From contig NZ_QBUY01000006.1 of assembly GCF_003121405.1 (NCBI RefSeq), forward strand, positions 150,396 through 214,395: a DNA stretch of 64,000 nucleotides, in the 5' to 3' direction. The stretch comes from Paraburkholderia sp. C35. GTDB lineage: Bacteria > Pseudomonadota > Gammaproteobacteria > Burkholderiales > Burkholderiaceae. Made by a program: the position numbers and the translations under genes. The notes beneath the pieces were generated by a model. That model was not told the origin of the DNA. It made no database searches and worked only from the letters and a program-made list of their open reading frames with translations. Shown piece after piece: positions 42,478 to 51,796 of the stretch (position 1 is its first letter; each line of letters begins with the position of its first letter).

Positions 42478-43515
42478 TCAGACCGCGCGCGCCGCGCGCG
42501 TGGTCAGCACAACCTTGCCGATGTGCGCACCCGACTCCATCAGCGCATGCGCGCCACGCGCGTCGTTGAGATCGAAAGTGCGATAGATCACGGGCTTCAC
42601 TGCGCCGCTTTGGATCTGCGGCCACACCATCTGTTCGAGCGCCTCGATCAACGCGGCCTTCTCTTCATGCGTACGCGAACGTAGCGTCGAACCAATGTGC
42701 GTGAGGCGCTTGGTCAGCATCGGCATCAGGTCGAGCGTTTGCGCTGCGCCCTTGATGATGCCGATCTGCACGATACGGCCATTGATCGCAGCCGCCGCGT
42801 AGTTCCGCGCGACATAATCGCCGGCAATGATGTCGACGATCACATCCACGCCTCGTCCATCCGTCTCGCGCATCACGGCATCGACGAAGTCCTCATCACG
42901 GTAATTGACCGCGACATCGGCACCGAGCGCGAGGCTGGCGGCGCGTTGCGCATCGGAGCTGACCGTGGTGATGATCTTCGAGGCGCCGAATGCCTTCGCG
43001 AGCATCGTCGCCGTGGTGCCGATCCCGGATGCGCCACCGTGTATCAACACACTTTCGCCTGCTGCAAATTTGCCGCGCTGAAACAGGTTCAGCCATACCG
43101 TAAGGAACGTCTCGGGCATCGCCGCCGCTTCGATCATCGACAGACCTTGCGGGATCGCCAGCGTGTTGCTCTCGTGCGCGACCGCGTACTCTGCATAGCC
43201 GCCGCCCGGAATCAGTGCGCAGACCAGATCGCCGACGCTGAATCGCGTCACCGAACGCCCCGCCGCCACCACCTCGCCCGCGACTTCGAGTCCGGGAATA
43301 TCCGACGCGCCCGGCGGCGGATCGTACAAGCCCTTGCGTTGCAACAGGTCGGGACCGTTGACGCCGGCCGCGTGAATGCGGATCAGCACTTCGTCGTCTG
43401 CGGGGGTGGGAACCGGGCGCGCGACGGGTGCGAGCACATCCGGGCCACCCGGTTGCGTGATCTCGATTGCCGTCATCGCCGTGGGAATTGCATGTGCGCC
43501 AGTTTCGTGTGACAC
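42478..43515 (-). CDS. NAD(P)H:quinone oxidoreductase (zinc-free MDR family)
   Basis: A 345-residue medium-chain oxidoreductase of the quinone oxidoreductase/PIG3 type. GVNGPDLLQRKGLYDPPPG and IPGLEVAGEVVAAG mark the GroES-like half. The NADP site is ESVLIHGGASGIGTTA. No zinc ligands occur. It reduces quinones or enones. The GTG at 43515 is chosen because AGGATG lies five bases upstream; an ATG thirteen codons later has no ribosome site. It is divergent from a LysR gene, and an 18-bp palindrome lies between them, so the LysR protein is its likely regulator. Confidence 0.87.
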   Translation of the reverse strand: MSHETGAHAIPTAMTAIEITQPGGPDVLAPVARPVPTPADDEVLIRIHAAGVNGPDLLQRKGLYDPPPGASDIPGLEVAGEVVAAGRSVTRFSVGDLVCALIPGGGYAEYAVAHESNTLAIPQGLSMIEAAAMPETFLTVWLNLFQRGKFAAGESVLIHGGASGIGTTATMLAKAFGASKIITTVSSDAQRAASLALGADVAVNYRDEDFVDAVMRETDGRGVDVIVDIIAGDYVARNYAAAAINGRIVQIGIIKGAAQTLDLMPMLTKRLTHIGSTLRSRTHEEKAALIEALEQMVWPQIQSGAVKPVIYRTFDLNDARGAHALMESGAHIGKVVLTTRAARAV

Positions 43516-43639
43516 GATTTCATCCTGTTCAGATTGCCGGATGCACCGCGGATTCGAGTCATTCACCGAATCGCTGCATCGGATGAAAAAAGTGTAGCGA
43601 CGCAGGGAGCGCTTGACACGCAGCGAATTGCCGATCGTA

Positions 43640-43657
43640 TGATGCAAATTTGCATCA
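43640..43657. promoter_or_regulatory. Perfect 18-bp palindrome, LysR operator candidate
   Basis: TGATGCAAATTTGCATCA is a perfect 18-bp palindrome 14 bp upstream of the LysR start and about 125 bp upstream of the divergent oxidoreductase. It contains the T-N11-A core expected of a LysR binding site. Confidence 0.6.
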
Positions 43658-43671
43658 CGCCGGGAGCAGTC

Positions 43672-44538
43672 ATGAACTGGGACGACGCGCGCATTTTCGT
43701 TGCGATTCATCGGGAAAGAACCTTGCGCGCCGCCGCCCGCGCGCTCGATATCGATCAGGCAACGGTGGGCCGCAGACTTGCCGCGCTCGAGCACGCGCTC
43801 GGCGCGACGCTGTTCCTGCGCACCTCGACGGGCTATGAACTCACCGCCGTCGGCAAGACCGCAATCCGTGCCGCCGAAGCGATGGAGCAATCCGCGCACG
43901 ATCTGGTGCGGCACGCGCAAGGCGTCGACAAACGCCTCGCCGGCGAGGTAAAGCTCTCGACTACAGACGCGTTGAGCCAGGAGTTCGTCATGCCCGCAAT
44001 CGCGCGCCTGCATGCGAAGCATCCGGATGTTTCGGTGATGCTCGACACGACCACTCAGGTTCTCAATCTCGCGAAGCGCGAGGCCGACATCGCGATACGC
44101 ACCGTCAAGCCACGCAATCCGGATCTGCTCGCGCGCCGCCTCGCGCGCTGGGACGTCGGCCTTTACGCGTCGCCCGACTATCTGCGGCGACACGGCGAGC
44201 CGGTGCCGGGCGAGCGGTTCGCCGGACACGATCTGGTGGTGTATCAGCCGTATTTCGCCAGGGAGCGCACGCCCGTCTTTCTCGGCGAACCGCTGACGGA
44301 TGGGCGCATCGTTGCGCGTCTGAATGCGAACCTGACATTGCGCGCAGCGCTCAGGGCCGGACTGGGCATCAGCCTCCTACCCGTGCCGATGGCCGAACGC
44401 GACGGGCTGGTGCGGATCTGGCCGGATCGGTCGAACGACGAGGCCTATGAAGTCTGGCTCGTCACGCATCAGGATTTGCGGCACACGGCGCGTATTCGCG
44501 TGACGATCGACGAGATCGTGCTGGCGTTCGGCTCATAG
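43672..44538 (+). CDS. LysR-family transcriptional regulator
   Basis: A 288-residue LysR protein of the CrgA/GcvA-like group. The HTH is TLRAAARALDIDQATVGRRLAALE, followed by GATLFLRTSTGYELT. The effector domain has READIAIRTVKPRNPDLLARRLARWDVGLY and ASPDYLRRHG. The ATG at 43672 places the HTH at residue 17. Its 3' end overlaps the end of the FUSC gene on the other strand by six bases. It probably regulates the divergent oxidoreductase. Confidence 0.9.
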   Translation: MNWDDARIFVAIHRERTLRAAARALDIDQATVGRRLAALEHALGATLFLRTSTGYELTAVGKTAIRAAEAMEQSAHDLVRHAQGVDKRLAGEVKLSTTDALSQEFVMPAIARLHAKHPDVSVMLDTTTQVLNLAKREADIAIRTVKPRNPDLLARRLARWDVGLYASPDYLRRHGEPVPGERFAGHDLVVYQPYFARERTPVFLGEPLTDGRIVARLNANLTLRAALRAGLGISLLPVPMAERDGLVRIWPDRSNDEAYEVWLVTHQDLRHTARIRVTIDEIVLAFGS

Positions 44539-46569
44539 CGGCGTCGCGCCCGGAAACAGCGACAGCCTGCATCCAACGAACGCATGCAACGCGCCTCTGC
44601 GCAGCTTGTTACCGGGCGCGCCGGGATCGGCTGCGAAATCCGCCATCAGCCGTGTCACGGCGGCGTCGACGTCTGCTGCGAGCGTGGGAGGCACGGCCAC
44701 GCGCGCACCCGATTCGAGACATGCCTCATAGTACGAGCGCACGCCGTCGAGCACGCGATCCAGCAAGGCCGTCAACTCTAACGGCAGCTTTGCCGATGCT
44801 CTGCGTAGATCGAGTGAATTGAGCGCGATGCGCATATCGCGCAAGCTTTCAGTGGAGGCGTGCTTGTGATCCTCGCTCGGCGCAACACGCGGAATCAGCT
44901 GCATGAGCCGGTCGAGCATGCGCGCATTGAGGTCGCGCTGCTGATCCAGCGACAGCGTCGACGTGCTGAGAACGACGTCTCGCCAGCTCGACCGCGTCAG
45001 CCGGGCCGCCGCTGCATCCGTTCCGAACGGTCGAATGACGCCCGTCATCACCGACGCGAACAGCACACCGGCCAGCCCCGCGAGATTGCCATTCATGAAA
45101 GTCAGAAAGTTCGCGTCGTAGGCACTGTCGATGCCGAGGAAGGTCGCCGTGGTCAATGCCACCAGTGTCGATATCAACGCCCATTTCGGACGCGGCATCA
45201 ATAACCCGAGCGGCACAAACACGAACGAGAAGAAGATGACCAGCATGCCGAAGTCCTGGCCGCTCGGCAGCACGACAAACAGATAGAAAGCTGAAATGAC
45301 CACGCCTGTTGTCGCGCACTTGAGGAACGTGATCATCATGGGTACAGGCTCGTCGAGTGCGGCGAAGAAGCAGACGCCGATCGCGCCCAGCGACACGGCC
45401 GCCGCGCCATCCTGCCAGCCTGAAGCGATCCACAGGCACGACGAAACGAAGATGACCAGCCCGGCCGAACTGGCGGAGAACAGTGCGAGGCCACGGTCGA
45501 GAAACGCATGCCGCGTGCCGATCCGCCAGTGGCGAAAGCGTGGCCGCCACTTTCCGCCAGCCTGAACGACCGTTCGGCGTAACGTCTTGCAGTCCACCCA
45601 CAGATCGATTAGTTGCCGCAAGCGGGCGAGCGCACTCGATAACAACGCGGCCTGCCAGTTCGTCAGTTCGCCGTGCGCCGGGTCCAGTTGCGCAATGCGG
45701 GCGCGCAGGCGCGGGGCGTCACGCTCGGGATCGTCGCTCAGCGGTGCATCCATCCAGGCGCCGATGTCGCGCAGCAGTTCGTCGAGATCGGCGTGCACGC
45801 CTGGGGCCGCTTTTAGCGCTGCAGCGAGTATGTCCGCGAGTGACGAGGTGATCGGCAGGATCAGTTGCATGCGGCCTTGCAACTCCTCGCTGCGCGCGAG
45901 AATCGCGGGGCTGACATGATCGTACGCAAGCTGGCTCAACAGGAATTCGAAGCCGCGCACACCCGATGCCATCTTCTGACGGCTTGCCGATACCACCAGG
46001 CCACCGACCCGGCCCGCCAGCGATTCGCGCATATAGAGCGCGGTCTCGTGAAACCACGAGTCGGTTCGTTCGATCAATGTCGGCGCCAGCCTGCTTGGAA
46101 AAACGACGCTCCCTACGATGCTCGCGCAAACGATGCCGAGCGTGATCTCTTCGGTTCGCGCGACGGCCACATCGAAAATGCTCAGCGGATTCGACAGGGC
46201 GGGAAGCGCGATTACCGATAACGAATAACTGGCGAGCAAAAAGACGTAGCTGCGTGCGGTGCGGGTCGAAATCGAAATGTAGACGAACAGGCCCGTCCAC
46301 AAGGCGATCACCGCGCTCAACAGATAAGGCGTCTCCGCAAACGGCGGCACGAGCAGGACGGAAGCCAGCGCGCCGAGCACCGTGCCGAACACGCGATAGA
46401 GCGCCTTCGATCGTGTCGCGCCGACGAACGGATTCGACACGATGTAGACCGATGCCAACGCCCAGTATGGTCTGGGAAGATCGAAGTAGAACGCGATGTA
46501 AAGCGCAAGCATCCCCGCAGCGAAGGTTTTTAATGAAAAGATCCAGTCACGCAGCGAAGGAAGGTTCAT
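44533..46569 (-). CDS. FUSC/AaeB-family efflux membrane protein
   Basis: A 678-residue inner-membrane protein with two blocks of about five to six transmembrane helices. The first block is near residues 10-155, with LYIAFYFDLPRPYWALASVYIVSNP, the FUSC family start. The second is near 350-510, with LVIFVSSCLWIASGWQDGAAAVSLGAIG. A long cytoplasmic region lies between and after them. The family exports fusaric acid, aromatic carboxylates or p-hydroxybenzoate and usually works with membrane-fusion partners; none is encoded next to it here. The upstream 332-bp region is noncoding and has the promoter. Confidence 0.9.
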   Translation of the reverse strand: MNLPSLRDWIFSLKTFAAGMLALYIAFYFDLPRPYWALASVYIVSNPFVGATRSKALYRVFGTVLGALASVLLVPPFAETPYLLSAVIALWTGLFVYISISTRTARSYVFLLASYSLSVIALPALSNPLSIFDVAVARTEEITLGIVCASIVGSVVFPSRLAPTLIERTDSWFHETALYMRESLAGRVGGLVVSASRQKMASGVRGFEFLLSQLAYDHVSPAILARSEELQGRMQLILPITSSLADILAAALKAAPGVHADLDELLRDIGAWMDAPLSDDPERDAPRLRARIAQLDPAHGELTNWQAALLSSALARLRQLIDLWVDCKTLRRTVVQAGGKWRPRFRHWRIGTRHAFLDRGLALFSASSAGLVIFVSSCLWIASGWQDGAAAVSLGAIGVCFFAALDEPVPMMITFLKCATTGVVISAFYLFVVLPSGQDFGMLVIFFSFVFVPLGLLMPRPKWALISTLVALTTATFLGIDSAYDANFLTFMNGNLAGLAGVLFASVMTGVIRPFGTDAAAARLTRSSWRDVVLSTSTLSLDQQRDLNARMLDRLMQLIPRVAPSEDHKHASTESLRDMRIALNSLDLRRASAKLPLELTALLDRVLDGVRSYYEACLESGARVAVPPTLAADVDAAVTRLMADFAADPGAPGNKLRRGALHAFVGCRLSLFPGATPL

Positions 46570-46901
46570 CGCGAATGATCACGCTGGAGATCGGTCTCCT
46601 GCCCAGCGGCGTGGGCGGGTGCTCAAGTGAGCGATAGTGTCGCGCGTTTTGCTTGCGCCTGCTGAGTTGGGGACAGATTCGGCGTGCGCGCTTGCAGCGG
46701 ATTATCCGGAACATACGCTTTGAGCCCACATAGGGCGGTCGGCTGGTCCCGAAGTAATTCTGACCTAAGTTACCGCCGACACCATAGCGGTTAGAGACAA
46801 CCGAAGCGCAGGTCCTTCGCGTCGATCTTCTCTCATCTGATCTCCCTGTGAGCCTCCATTGGCCTAAGCCCGGCTCACATTCCGACTCAAGGAGAAACGT
46901 C
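46570..46901. other. Noncoding interval between FUSC and cupin genes
   Basis: The 332 bp hold the divergent promoters of the FUSC gene and the cupin gene. No gene start, tRNA or known RNA is seen. A stretch around 46660-46790 can be read as a broken peptide (GQNYFGTSRPPYVGSKRM on the minus strand) that looks like an old insertion or gene remnant, but I cannot assign it. Confidence 0.4.
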
Positions 46902-47396
46902 ATGAAACAAGATGTTCTGCAGATCAAGAACAACGCCGCTCTTATCGACATCCCCGCTATTGGGCTCCGGCTTCAGGAGCGAATCGGTCCGGACTCGACG
47001 GGAGCGCTGGCGACGTTGATCGAAACAACCGATCAACCCGGATTCGGTCCCCCGCAGCATCGCCATGAAATCGAAACCGAAGTTTTTCATGTTCTGCAGG
47101 GACGCTACCTGTTCGAAATAGATGGAAAACAGACGATCGTGAGCGAAGGCGAAACGATCGTTGCGAACCAGGGCACGACACACCGCTTCATCAATATCGA
47201 TGATCAGGCGTCGCGGATGCTGGTTCTGATCACGCCTGGCTGGGATGCCACGCGCTTTTTTCTCAAACTAAGCGACGTGATGGCGAATGGTTTGCCGGAC
47301 CCGGCAGCGCTCAAGGCATTCGGCGATCAATGGAGCATTGAATTCGTCGGTCCCCCGTTGAGCCGACCCGCTGCACTGAGCTCCGCCGCCGCATGA
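46902..47396 (+). CDS. Cupin-domain protein
   Basis: A 164-residue single-domain cupin. The metal-binding motif one is GPPQHRHEIETEVFHVLQG with the two His and Glu ligands, and the second motif is EGETIVANQGTTHRFIN with the closing His. It probably binds a divalent metal and acts as a dioxygenase or isomerase or as a small-molecule sensor. AAGGAG lies before the ATG at 46902. The stop overlaps the SDR start by four bases (ATGA), so the two are co-translated. Confidence 0.88.
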   Translation: MKQDVLQIKNNAALIDIPAIGLRLQERIGPDSTGALATLIETTDQPGFGPPQHRHEIETEVFHVLQGRYLFEIDGKQTIVSEGETIVANQGTTHRFINIDDQASRMLVLITPGWDATRFFLKLSDVMANGLPDPAALKAFGDQWSIEFVGPPLSRPAALSSAAA

Positions 47397-48127
47397 ATTC
47401 AACCCGCAAGATCGCGCTGGTGACAGGAGCGACGCGCGGCATCGGTCTGGAGACGTGCCGGCAACTCGCAGGCGCTGGCGTATTCGTGCTGCTCGCGGGT
47501 CGCAACATGACCCGTGCGAGAGAGGCCGCCGATGCACTGCGCGCAGAGGGTCTCGATGTCGAAGCCGTCCTTCTCGATGTCACCGACGCAGCGCACGTCG
47601 CTGCCGTCGCTGCGCTGGTCGAGGCACGTTTCGGTCGGCTCGACATCCTCGTGAACAATGCCGGCGTGCTGCTGGACGGTCCGGGCCGCAAGCCGTCCGA
47701 ACAGACGCTAGCCTGCTGGAGAGAGACGTTCGATACCAACGTCTTCGCGATGATCGCGCTGACGCAGGCTTTCTTGCCACTGCTGCGGGCGGCGCCTGCC
47801 GCACGCATCGTCAACGTGTCGAGTCAGCTTGGGTCGTTCGGCTTGCATACGGACCCTCGCTCGTCCATCTACGATCTGAAGCTTCCCGCTTACGACGCAT
47901 CGAAGAGCGTCGTCAACGCATGGACCGTGCATCTCGCTCATGAACTCCGCGATACGCCCGTCAAGGTCAACGCGATTCATCCCGGCTACGTGCAGACCGA
48001 CATGACGGGCGGCACCGGTGAGCTGCACGTCAGCGACGGCGCGAGAAGCAGCGTGCAGATGGCGCTGCTCGCAGATGACGGCCCGACAGGAACCTTCACG
48101 CACCTGGGCGAGCCACTGCCCTGGTAG
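47393..48127 (+). CDS. SDR-family oxidoreductase
   Basis: A 244-residue classical SDR of the carbonyl reductase-like type. The cofactor motif is TGATRGIG, VNNAGV follows, Ser is in NVSSQLGSFG and the catalytic YxxxK is YDASK. An insertion between Ser and Tyr (TDPRSSIYDLKLP) resembles carbonyl reductase 1-type enzymes that act on monomeric ketones. It ends FTHLGEPLPW. It is coupled to the cupin protein, suggesting one short pathway that detoxifies a carbonyl compound. Confidence 0.9.
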   Translation: MNSTRKIALVTGATRGIGLETCRQLAGAGVFVLLAGRNMTRAREAADALRAEGLDVEAVLLDVTDAAHVAAVAALVEARFGRLDILVNNAGVLLDGPGRKPSEQTLACWRETFDTNVFAMIALTQAFLPLLRAAPAARIVNVSSQLGSFGLHTDPRSSIYDLKLPAYDASKSVVNAWTVHLAHELRDTPVKVNAIHPGYVQTDMTGGTGELHVSDGARSSVQMALLADDGPTGTFTHLGEPLPW

Positions 48128-48141
48128 GTGCGCGGGTGTGA

Positions 48142-48354
48142 TCAGTAACGATGCCCGGGTGGCGGCGGCGGACGACGGTGCGGCGGTGGCGGCGGACGAT
48201 GATGGTGCCGCGGCGCCGGCCTGCAGCGACGCACGAGATGTCCGTGGTGCCAGTAGCGGCGGCACTCCATTCTTTGGTGTGCGCTAGCCGTTTGCGGAAT
48301 GCTCATCAGCGTAGTGGTGAGCAGCGTGGCGGCGATAAGAGCTCGCATCAGCAT
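48142..48354 (-). CDS. HHHH-motif secreted small protein
   Basis: A 70-residue protein with an N-terminal signal peptide (MLMRALIAATLLTTTLMSIP, cleavage near TASAHQ). The mature part is about 45 residues of His, Arg and Pro. It contains two Cys (MECRRYW and VRRCRPA), the cluster APRHHHRPPPPPHRRPPP and a C-terminal PPGHRY. The compact His/Pro-rich composition matches the HHHH-motif proteins typical of Burkholderiaceae, which may bind metals in the periplasm. The two ATG codons at 48354 and 48348 are both possible starts. Function unproven. Confidence 0.75.
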   Translation of the reverse strand: MLMRALIAATLLTTTLMSIPQTASAHQRMECRRYWHHGHLVRRCRPAPRHHHRPPPPPHRRPPPPPGHRY

Positions 48355-48451
48355 TGACTTTGATACCTCCAGAGTGCGATAGGCACCGCATATTGCCATA
48401 AAGCAAGCTTTGGGTACGCTGACGATTGCATTTCGTTCGGCATACCGCCGC

Positions 48452-49309
48452 CTAACGCGCAGCCGGTTGCACAGCCTGCAACTCACGCACGAGGTCACGC
48501 GACACGTAATGCGGACCATCGAACAGATACACGCGATACCCTCGATACGCTTCGAGCTGCGGCCGCAGTTCGTCTGCCGTGGCAGCGCGCATGCCGCCGC
48601 CCAGCTGCGGCCTGAACGCCTCGGCGATGATGCGCACGCGCGCCTTGCCCAGCTTCGCCGACAACTGGTCTGCGTACTGCCGCGCAATGCGCGGCTCGCG
48701 CGCATACTCGCCGCAACCATCCTGCAACAGCACGCCGACGTCTTGCGGCAACCACGACGCGAGCCAGTCCGCGAGCGCCTCACCGCCGACGTTCTGCCGG
48801 TCGTACACGCTGATCCACAGCGGCCTGGGCAGCGCATCGAGCACAGGGCGCAACGTAACGGCAGCCGATTTCCAGCTCGGATCGAGTTCGACGGGAAAAT
48901 ACCAGCCGGTGACGTGCACGGGCAACGTCGTTTGCAACAGTTGAGCGGATTCGCGCAGCAGCGCCGTGGTGTCCCCACGCGCGGCATTCTCGCTGAATCG
49001 CCCAGACAGCCCGACGATCACATCGCGCGCCCACGGCTCGCGTGCAATGCGGTTCCAGTCCGGCATGTTCGTGGACGCACGCATCGTCGTTCCGCCGACG
49101 AACGCGATGCCGTCCACCGCTGTCCATTGCACCAGCAGTTCGTGTGCGCCAAGCCGGTCCCAGTCGCCGCGCGGATCGGCGTGATCCGTATCCGGCTGCC
49201 AGACGATGCCCTGCACAGGCGGCAACGTACTGCTGTTCGCGCACGATGTCAGGCACGGCACAGCGAGCGCGAGTGCCGTAAAGACCGCGCGAAACGACAA
49301 CCTCTTCAT
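48452..49309 (-). CDS. Lipoprotein with TIM-barrel-like domain (YbcH/DUF4434-like), EPS operon
   Basis: A 285-residue lipoprotein. The signal peptide runs MKRLSFRAVFTALALAVPC and the lipobox is LTSC at residues 20-23. The mature domain starts VQGIVWQPDTD and has LLVQWTAVDGIAFVGG, VHVTGWYFPVELDPSW, RPLWISVYDRQ and YRVYLFDGPHYVS, a pattern of strands like the glycosidase-related TIM barrel of YbcH, encoded after nfrA in E. coli. It may trim or bind the exported glycan in the periplasm. The ATG at 49309 is chosen for the signal peptide; it follows nfrA by 42 bp. Confidence 0.72.
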   Translation of the reverse strand: MKRLSFRAVFTALALAVPCLTSCANSSTLPPVQGIVWQPDTDHADPRGDWDRLGAHELLVQWTAVDGIAFVGGTTMRASTNMPDWNRIAREPWARDVIVGLSGRFSENAARGDTTALLRESAQLLQTTLPVHVTGWYFPVELDPSWKSAAVTLRPVLDALPRPLWISVYDRQNVGGEALADWLASWLPQDVGVLLQDGCGEYAREPRIARQYADQLSAKLGKARVRIIAEAFRPQLGGGMRAATADELRPQLEAYRGYRVYLFDGPHYVSRDLVRELQAVQPAAR

Positions 49310-49351
49310 GTCGACGATCTGACGCAATGCCGTGCCTGACGCAGGCAGGCG

Positions 49352-51796
49352 CTAGTACGAATAAACCGCGCCGAAGAACACGCCGCGCGCGCGGCTGTCG
49401 CCCGCGACGCGCACGCGATACTGCACCGACACATCGACAAAAGACCGCGGGGCATCGTAGGGACCTCCTCTGAACCAGAAACGCGCGGACACGCCGGCGC
49501 CCACACCGACGGGCACGCTATGATCGATCGATGAATCGTAATCCGCGCCCGCGACCAGATGCGGAAACACGGTCAGCCGCGGATCGACTGCATCGACTCG
49601 GAACGTGCGGCCAAAGCGTGCATTCGCCGTCGCATAGGAAGACGGATGCTGCACGTAGTGGCCCGCCTCGCCGTAGACAATGCCCGTCCACCAGCTCGGC
49701 ACGTCGAGGCGCCGCTCCGTTCCGAAACCGCCCGACCACGCCGCGCGCGCCAGCCAGTCGCCGCGTACGCTTGAGCCGATCGGGAAAATCCGTTCGAACG
49801 CGAAGATCGCATTGGTCGATGCGAACGGCTTGACGCGCGCGCCGAGCGCGGCCTGCAAGGTGGTCACGCCGGAAGGCGAATCGCCTTTCACACCAAAGTT
49901 CTCGTAGCCGCGCGCATAGACTTCGAACGCGCGCTCGCCGAGGCTGCCGAATGGGCGCCAGTAGGCTTCCGTGCCCGCCTGCCAGTTGTTGGAGAGGCCG
50001 GGCGTCGGGTTGGTCGAGAGTCCGTTCGCGATGCCGCTGCCGCGATAGTTGAGCGTCACGTTGAAACCCCATTTGCGGGTCGCGTCGGCATGTGCCTGTT
50101 GTGCGTCGAGCAGGGCTTGAGGCGTCATCGTCCCGTTATCGATGGCACGTTCGAGCCACGCGGCGCCGGCTTCGTCGTGATGCGCGGCGAGCGCGGCATA
50201 GCCCGCATCGCCCGCGGCGGACGCGGGCAGCGAGCCTTCGCGGTCAGCCTGTTCGAACGATGTGTACGCAAGCTTTCCATCGCCCGCACGTTGCGCGAGA
50301 TACGCGGTCTGCAGCGGCGCCATGCCGTTCGTCATGCCGGACGCGAGCAGTGTGCGTGCTTCGCGACGCGCCTGCGCAGCGTCGCCATCGGCAACGAGTG
50401 CGTCGATTAGGGCGATACGCCGTTGCGGATCGTCTGGCACGGCGGCCACAGCCTGACGCAGCGCGAGCACGGCTGCACGATGGTCGCCGCGCTGCGTCGC
50501 CGCACGCGCGGTCCGCATTGCCTCGAAGCCGGGATCAGCGGCGTATAGGTCGCACGATGCGCCGAACGCGTCGGCGTGACAGTCGAATACGGGCTTCGCG
50601 AGTGTATCGACGTGAAGCGCTTGTGCCGTGAAAGCTCGCTGCGCGCGAAGGCGGCGCAAGGCAATGGCGTCGTCGGTATCGTCATGTTCGGGGCGCAGCG
50701 GCGCGAGCACGTCGAGCGCTGCCTTCGGACGGCCTTCGGAAAGCCATGTATCCGCGATGATCGTGCGCGCGACGCGCGCATCTCTGGTCGTCGAAGCGTT
50801 ATCCGCTTCATTCGATTGTGGATCGCGCGGCACGTCGAGTGCATGCGCGAAATCGGCGTCCGCGCCGGACTCGCCGCGTGCAGCGCGCGCGTAGCCGCGT
50901 AACGTCCACGCCAGCACATCGGTGTCGTCCTGGGCGATGGCCTGGGTTGCGGCCTGTTCGAGCCCGACCATGTCGTTGCGGGCGATCAGCACGTCGAATA
51001 GCTGTGTCCTGAAGTTGCGGCGGTCGGGCGCGTAAGCGATTGCCTCGCGCGCGAGACGTTCGGCATCGGCGAGATCGCCGCGTTGCCGCGCGTCGTAGGC
51101 AGCCGTCGATATGTTCGGCGCAAGACGCGCGCCGATGAACATGCGTCGCGAGCGAAGCGCTGCCGTATCGCCGAACTTGCTGGCGGCATCCTGATCGGCT
51201 GCGTACGCTGCGTCGTCACGCCCCGATGCCGAGAGCGCATCGATCAGCAAATACCGCAATCGTGCGACCTCCGGCGCGAGTGCAATGGCGCGCTTCGCTT
51301 CAGAGGCGGCGGTGTCGTAGTCCTTGCCGGCATACGCGCGATACGCAGCGCGCGCGGCCACGCCCGCCGCTCCGGGCAGATCGCTGGCACCGCCATCGTC
51401 GCCCGCCGCGATCTGTTCGCGGCGCCTGATCAGCGAAGCCTGCGGGCCAAGCTCGCGCATCGCGTCGGTGAGCGAGCGCAATGCATCGTCGCGATGGCCA
51501 TCGGCAGCGAGCGCATTGGCCAGCAGAATGCGCAATTCGGCTACGTCAGGACGCTGACGGATCGCTTCACGCGCGAGCGACACGCTCTCTGCATAGCGAT
51601 GCTCGCCGTACGCTGCATAAGCCTGCTGCGCGACCCGATACGCTGCGCCCGAAAGACTCAGCGGCAACACTTCATCGGCGAATGCCGCGTGCGCATGCCA
51701 TGCAAACACGCCCGCGATCAGACACGCAGCCACTGAAACGCGCGGGCGAAACGCGAACCGATGACACGGTGCGTTGAACTCGATGCGCCGCTTCAT
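49352..51796 (-). CDS. nfrA: NfrA-like outer membrane polysaccharide exporter with TPR domain
   Basis: An 814-residue protein with a signal peptide ending near AHAAFADE, then TPR-like helical repeats over most of residues 50-560 (for example YRVAQQAYAAYGEHRYAESVSLAREAI). The C-terminal 230 residues match the NfrA_C beta-barrel-forming domain, with GERAFEVYARGYENFG and GDSRARGVFFGAVYSY at the end. In E. coli, NfrA is the outer-membrane receptor for phage N4 and exports a ManNAc-type glycan. It overlaps the NfrB stop by four bases (ATGA), so the proteins are made together. Confidence 0.85.
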   Translation of the reverse strand: MKRRIEFNAPCHRFAFRPRVSVAACLIAGVFAWHAHAAFADEVLPLSLSGAAYRVAQQAYAAYGEHRYAESVSLAREAIRQRPDVAELRILLANALAADGHRDDALRSLTDAMRELGPQASLIRRREQIAAGDDGGASDLPGAAGVAARAAYRAYAGKDYDTAASEAKRAIALAPEVARLRYLLIDALSASGRDDAAYAADQDAASKFGDTAALRSRRMFIGARLAPNISTAAYDARQRGDLADAERLAREAIAYAPDRRNFRTQLFDVLIARNDMVGLEQAATQAIAQDDTDVLAWTLRGYARAARGESGADADFAHALDVPRDPQSNEADNASTTRDARVARTIIADTWLSEGRPKAALDVLAPLRPEHDDTDDAIALRRLRAQRAFTAQALHVDTLAKPVFDCHADAFGASCDLYAADPGFEAMRTARAATQRGDHRAAVLALRQAVAAVPDDPQRRIALIDALVADGDAAQARREARTLLASGMTNGMAPLQTAYLAQRAGDGKLAYTSFEQADREGSLPASAAGDAGYAALAAHHDEAGAAWLERAIDNGTMTPQALLDAQQAHADATRKWGFNVTLNYRGSGIANGLSTNPTPGLSNNWQAGTEAYWRPFGSLGERAFEVYARGYENFGVKGDSPSGVTTLQAALGARVKPFASTNAIFAFERIFPIGSSVRGDWLARAAWSGGFGTERRLDVPSWWTGIVYGEAGHYVQHPSSYATANARFGRTFRVDAVDPRLTVFPHLVAGADYDSSIDHSVPVGVGAGVSARFWFRGGPYDAPRSFVDVSVQYRVRVAGDSRARGVFFGAVYSY

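Noticed and set aside
48142..48240. CCG/GGC-rich repeat as a microsatellite or CRISPR-like array
   Set aside because: It encodes the Pro/His-rich end of the HHHH-motif protein; there are no spacers and no regular repeat units.
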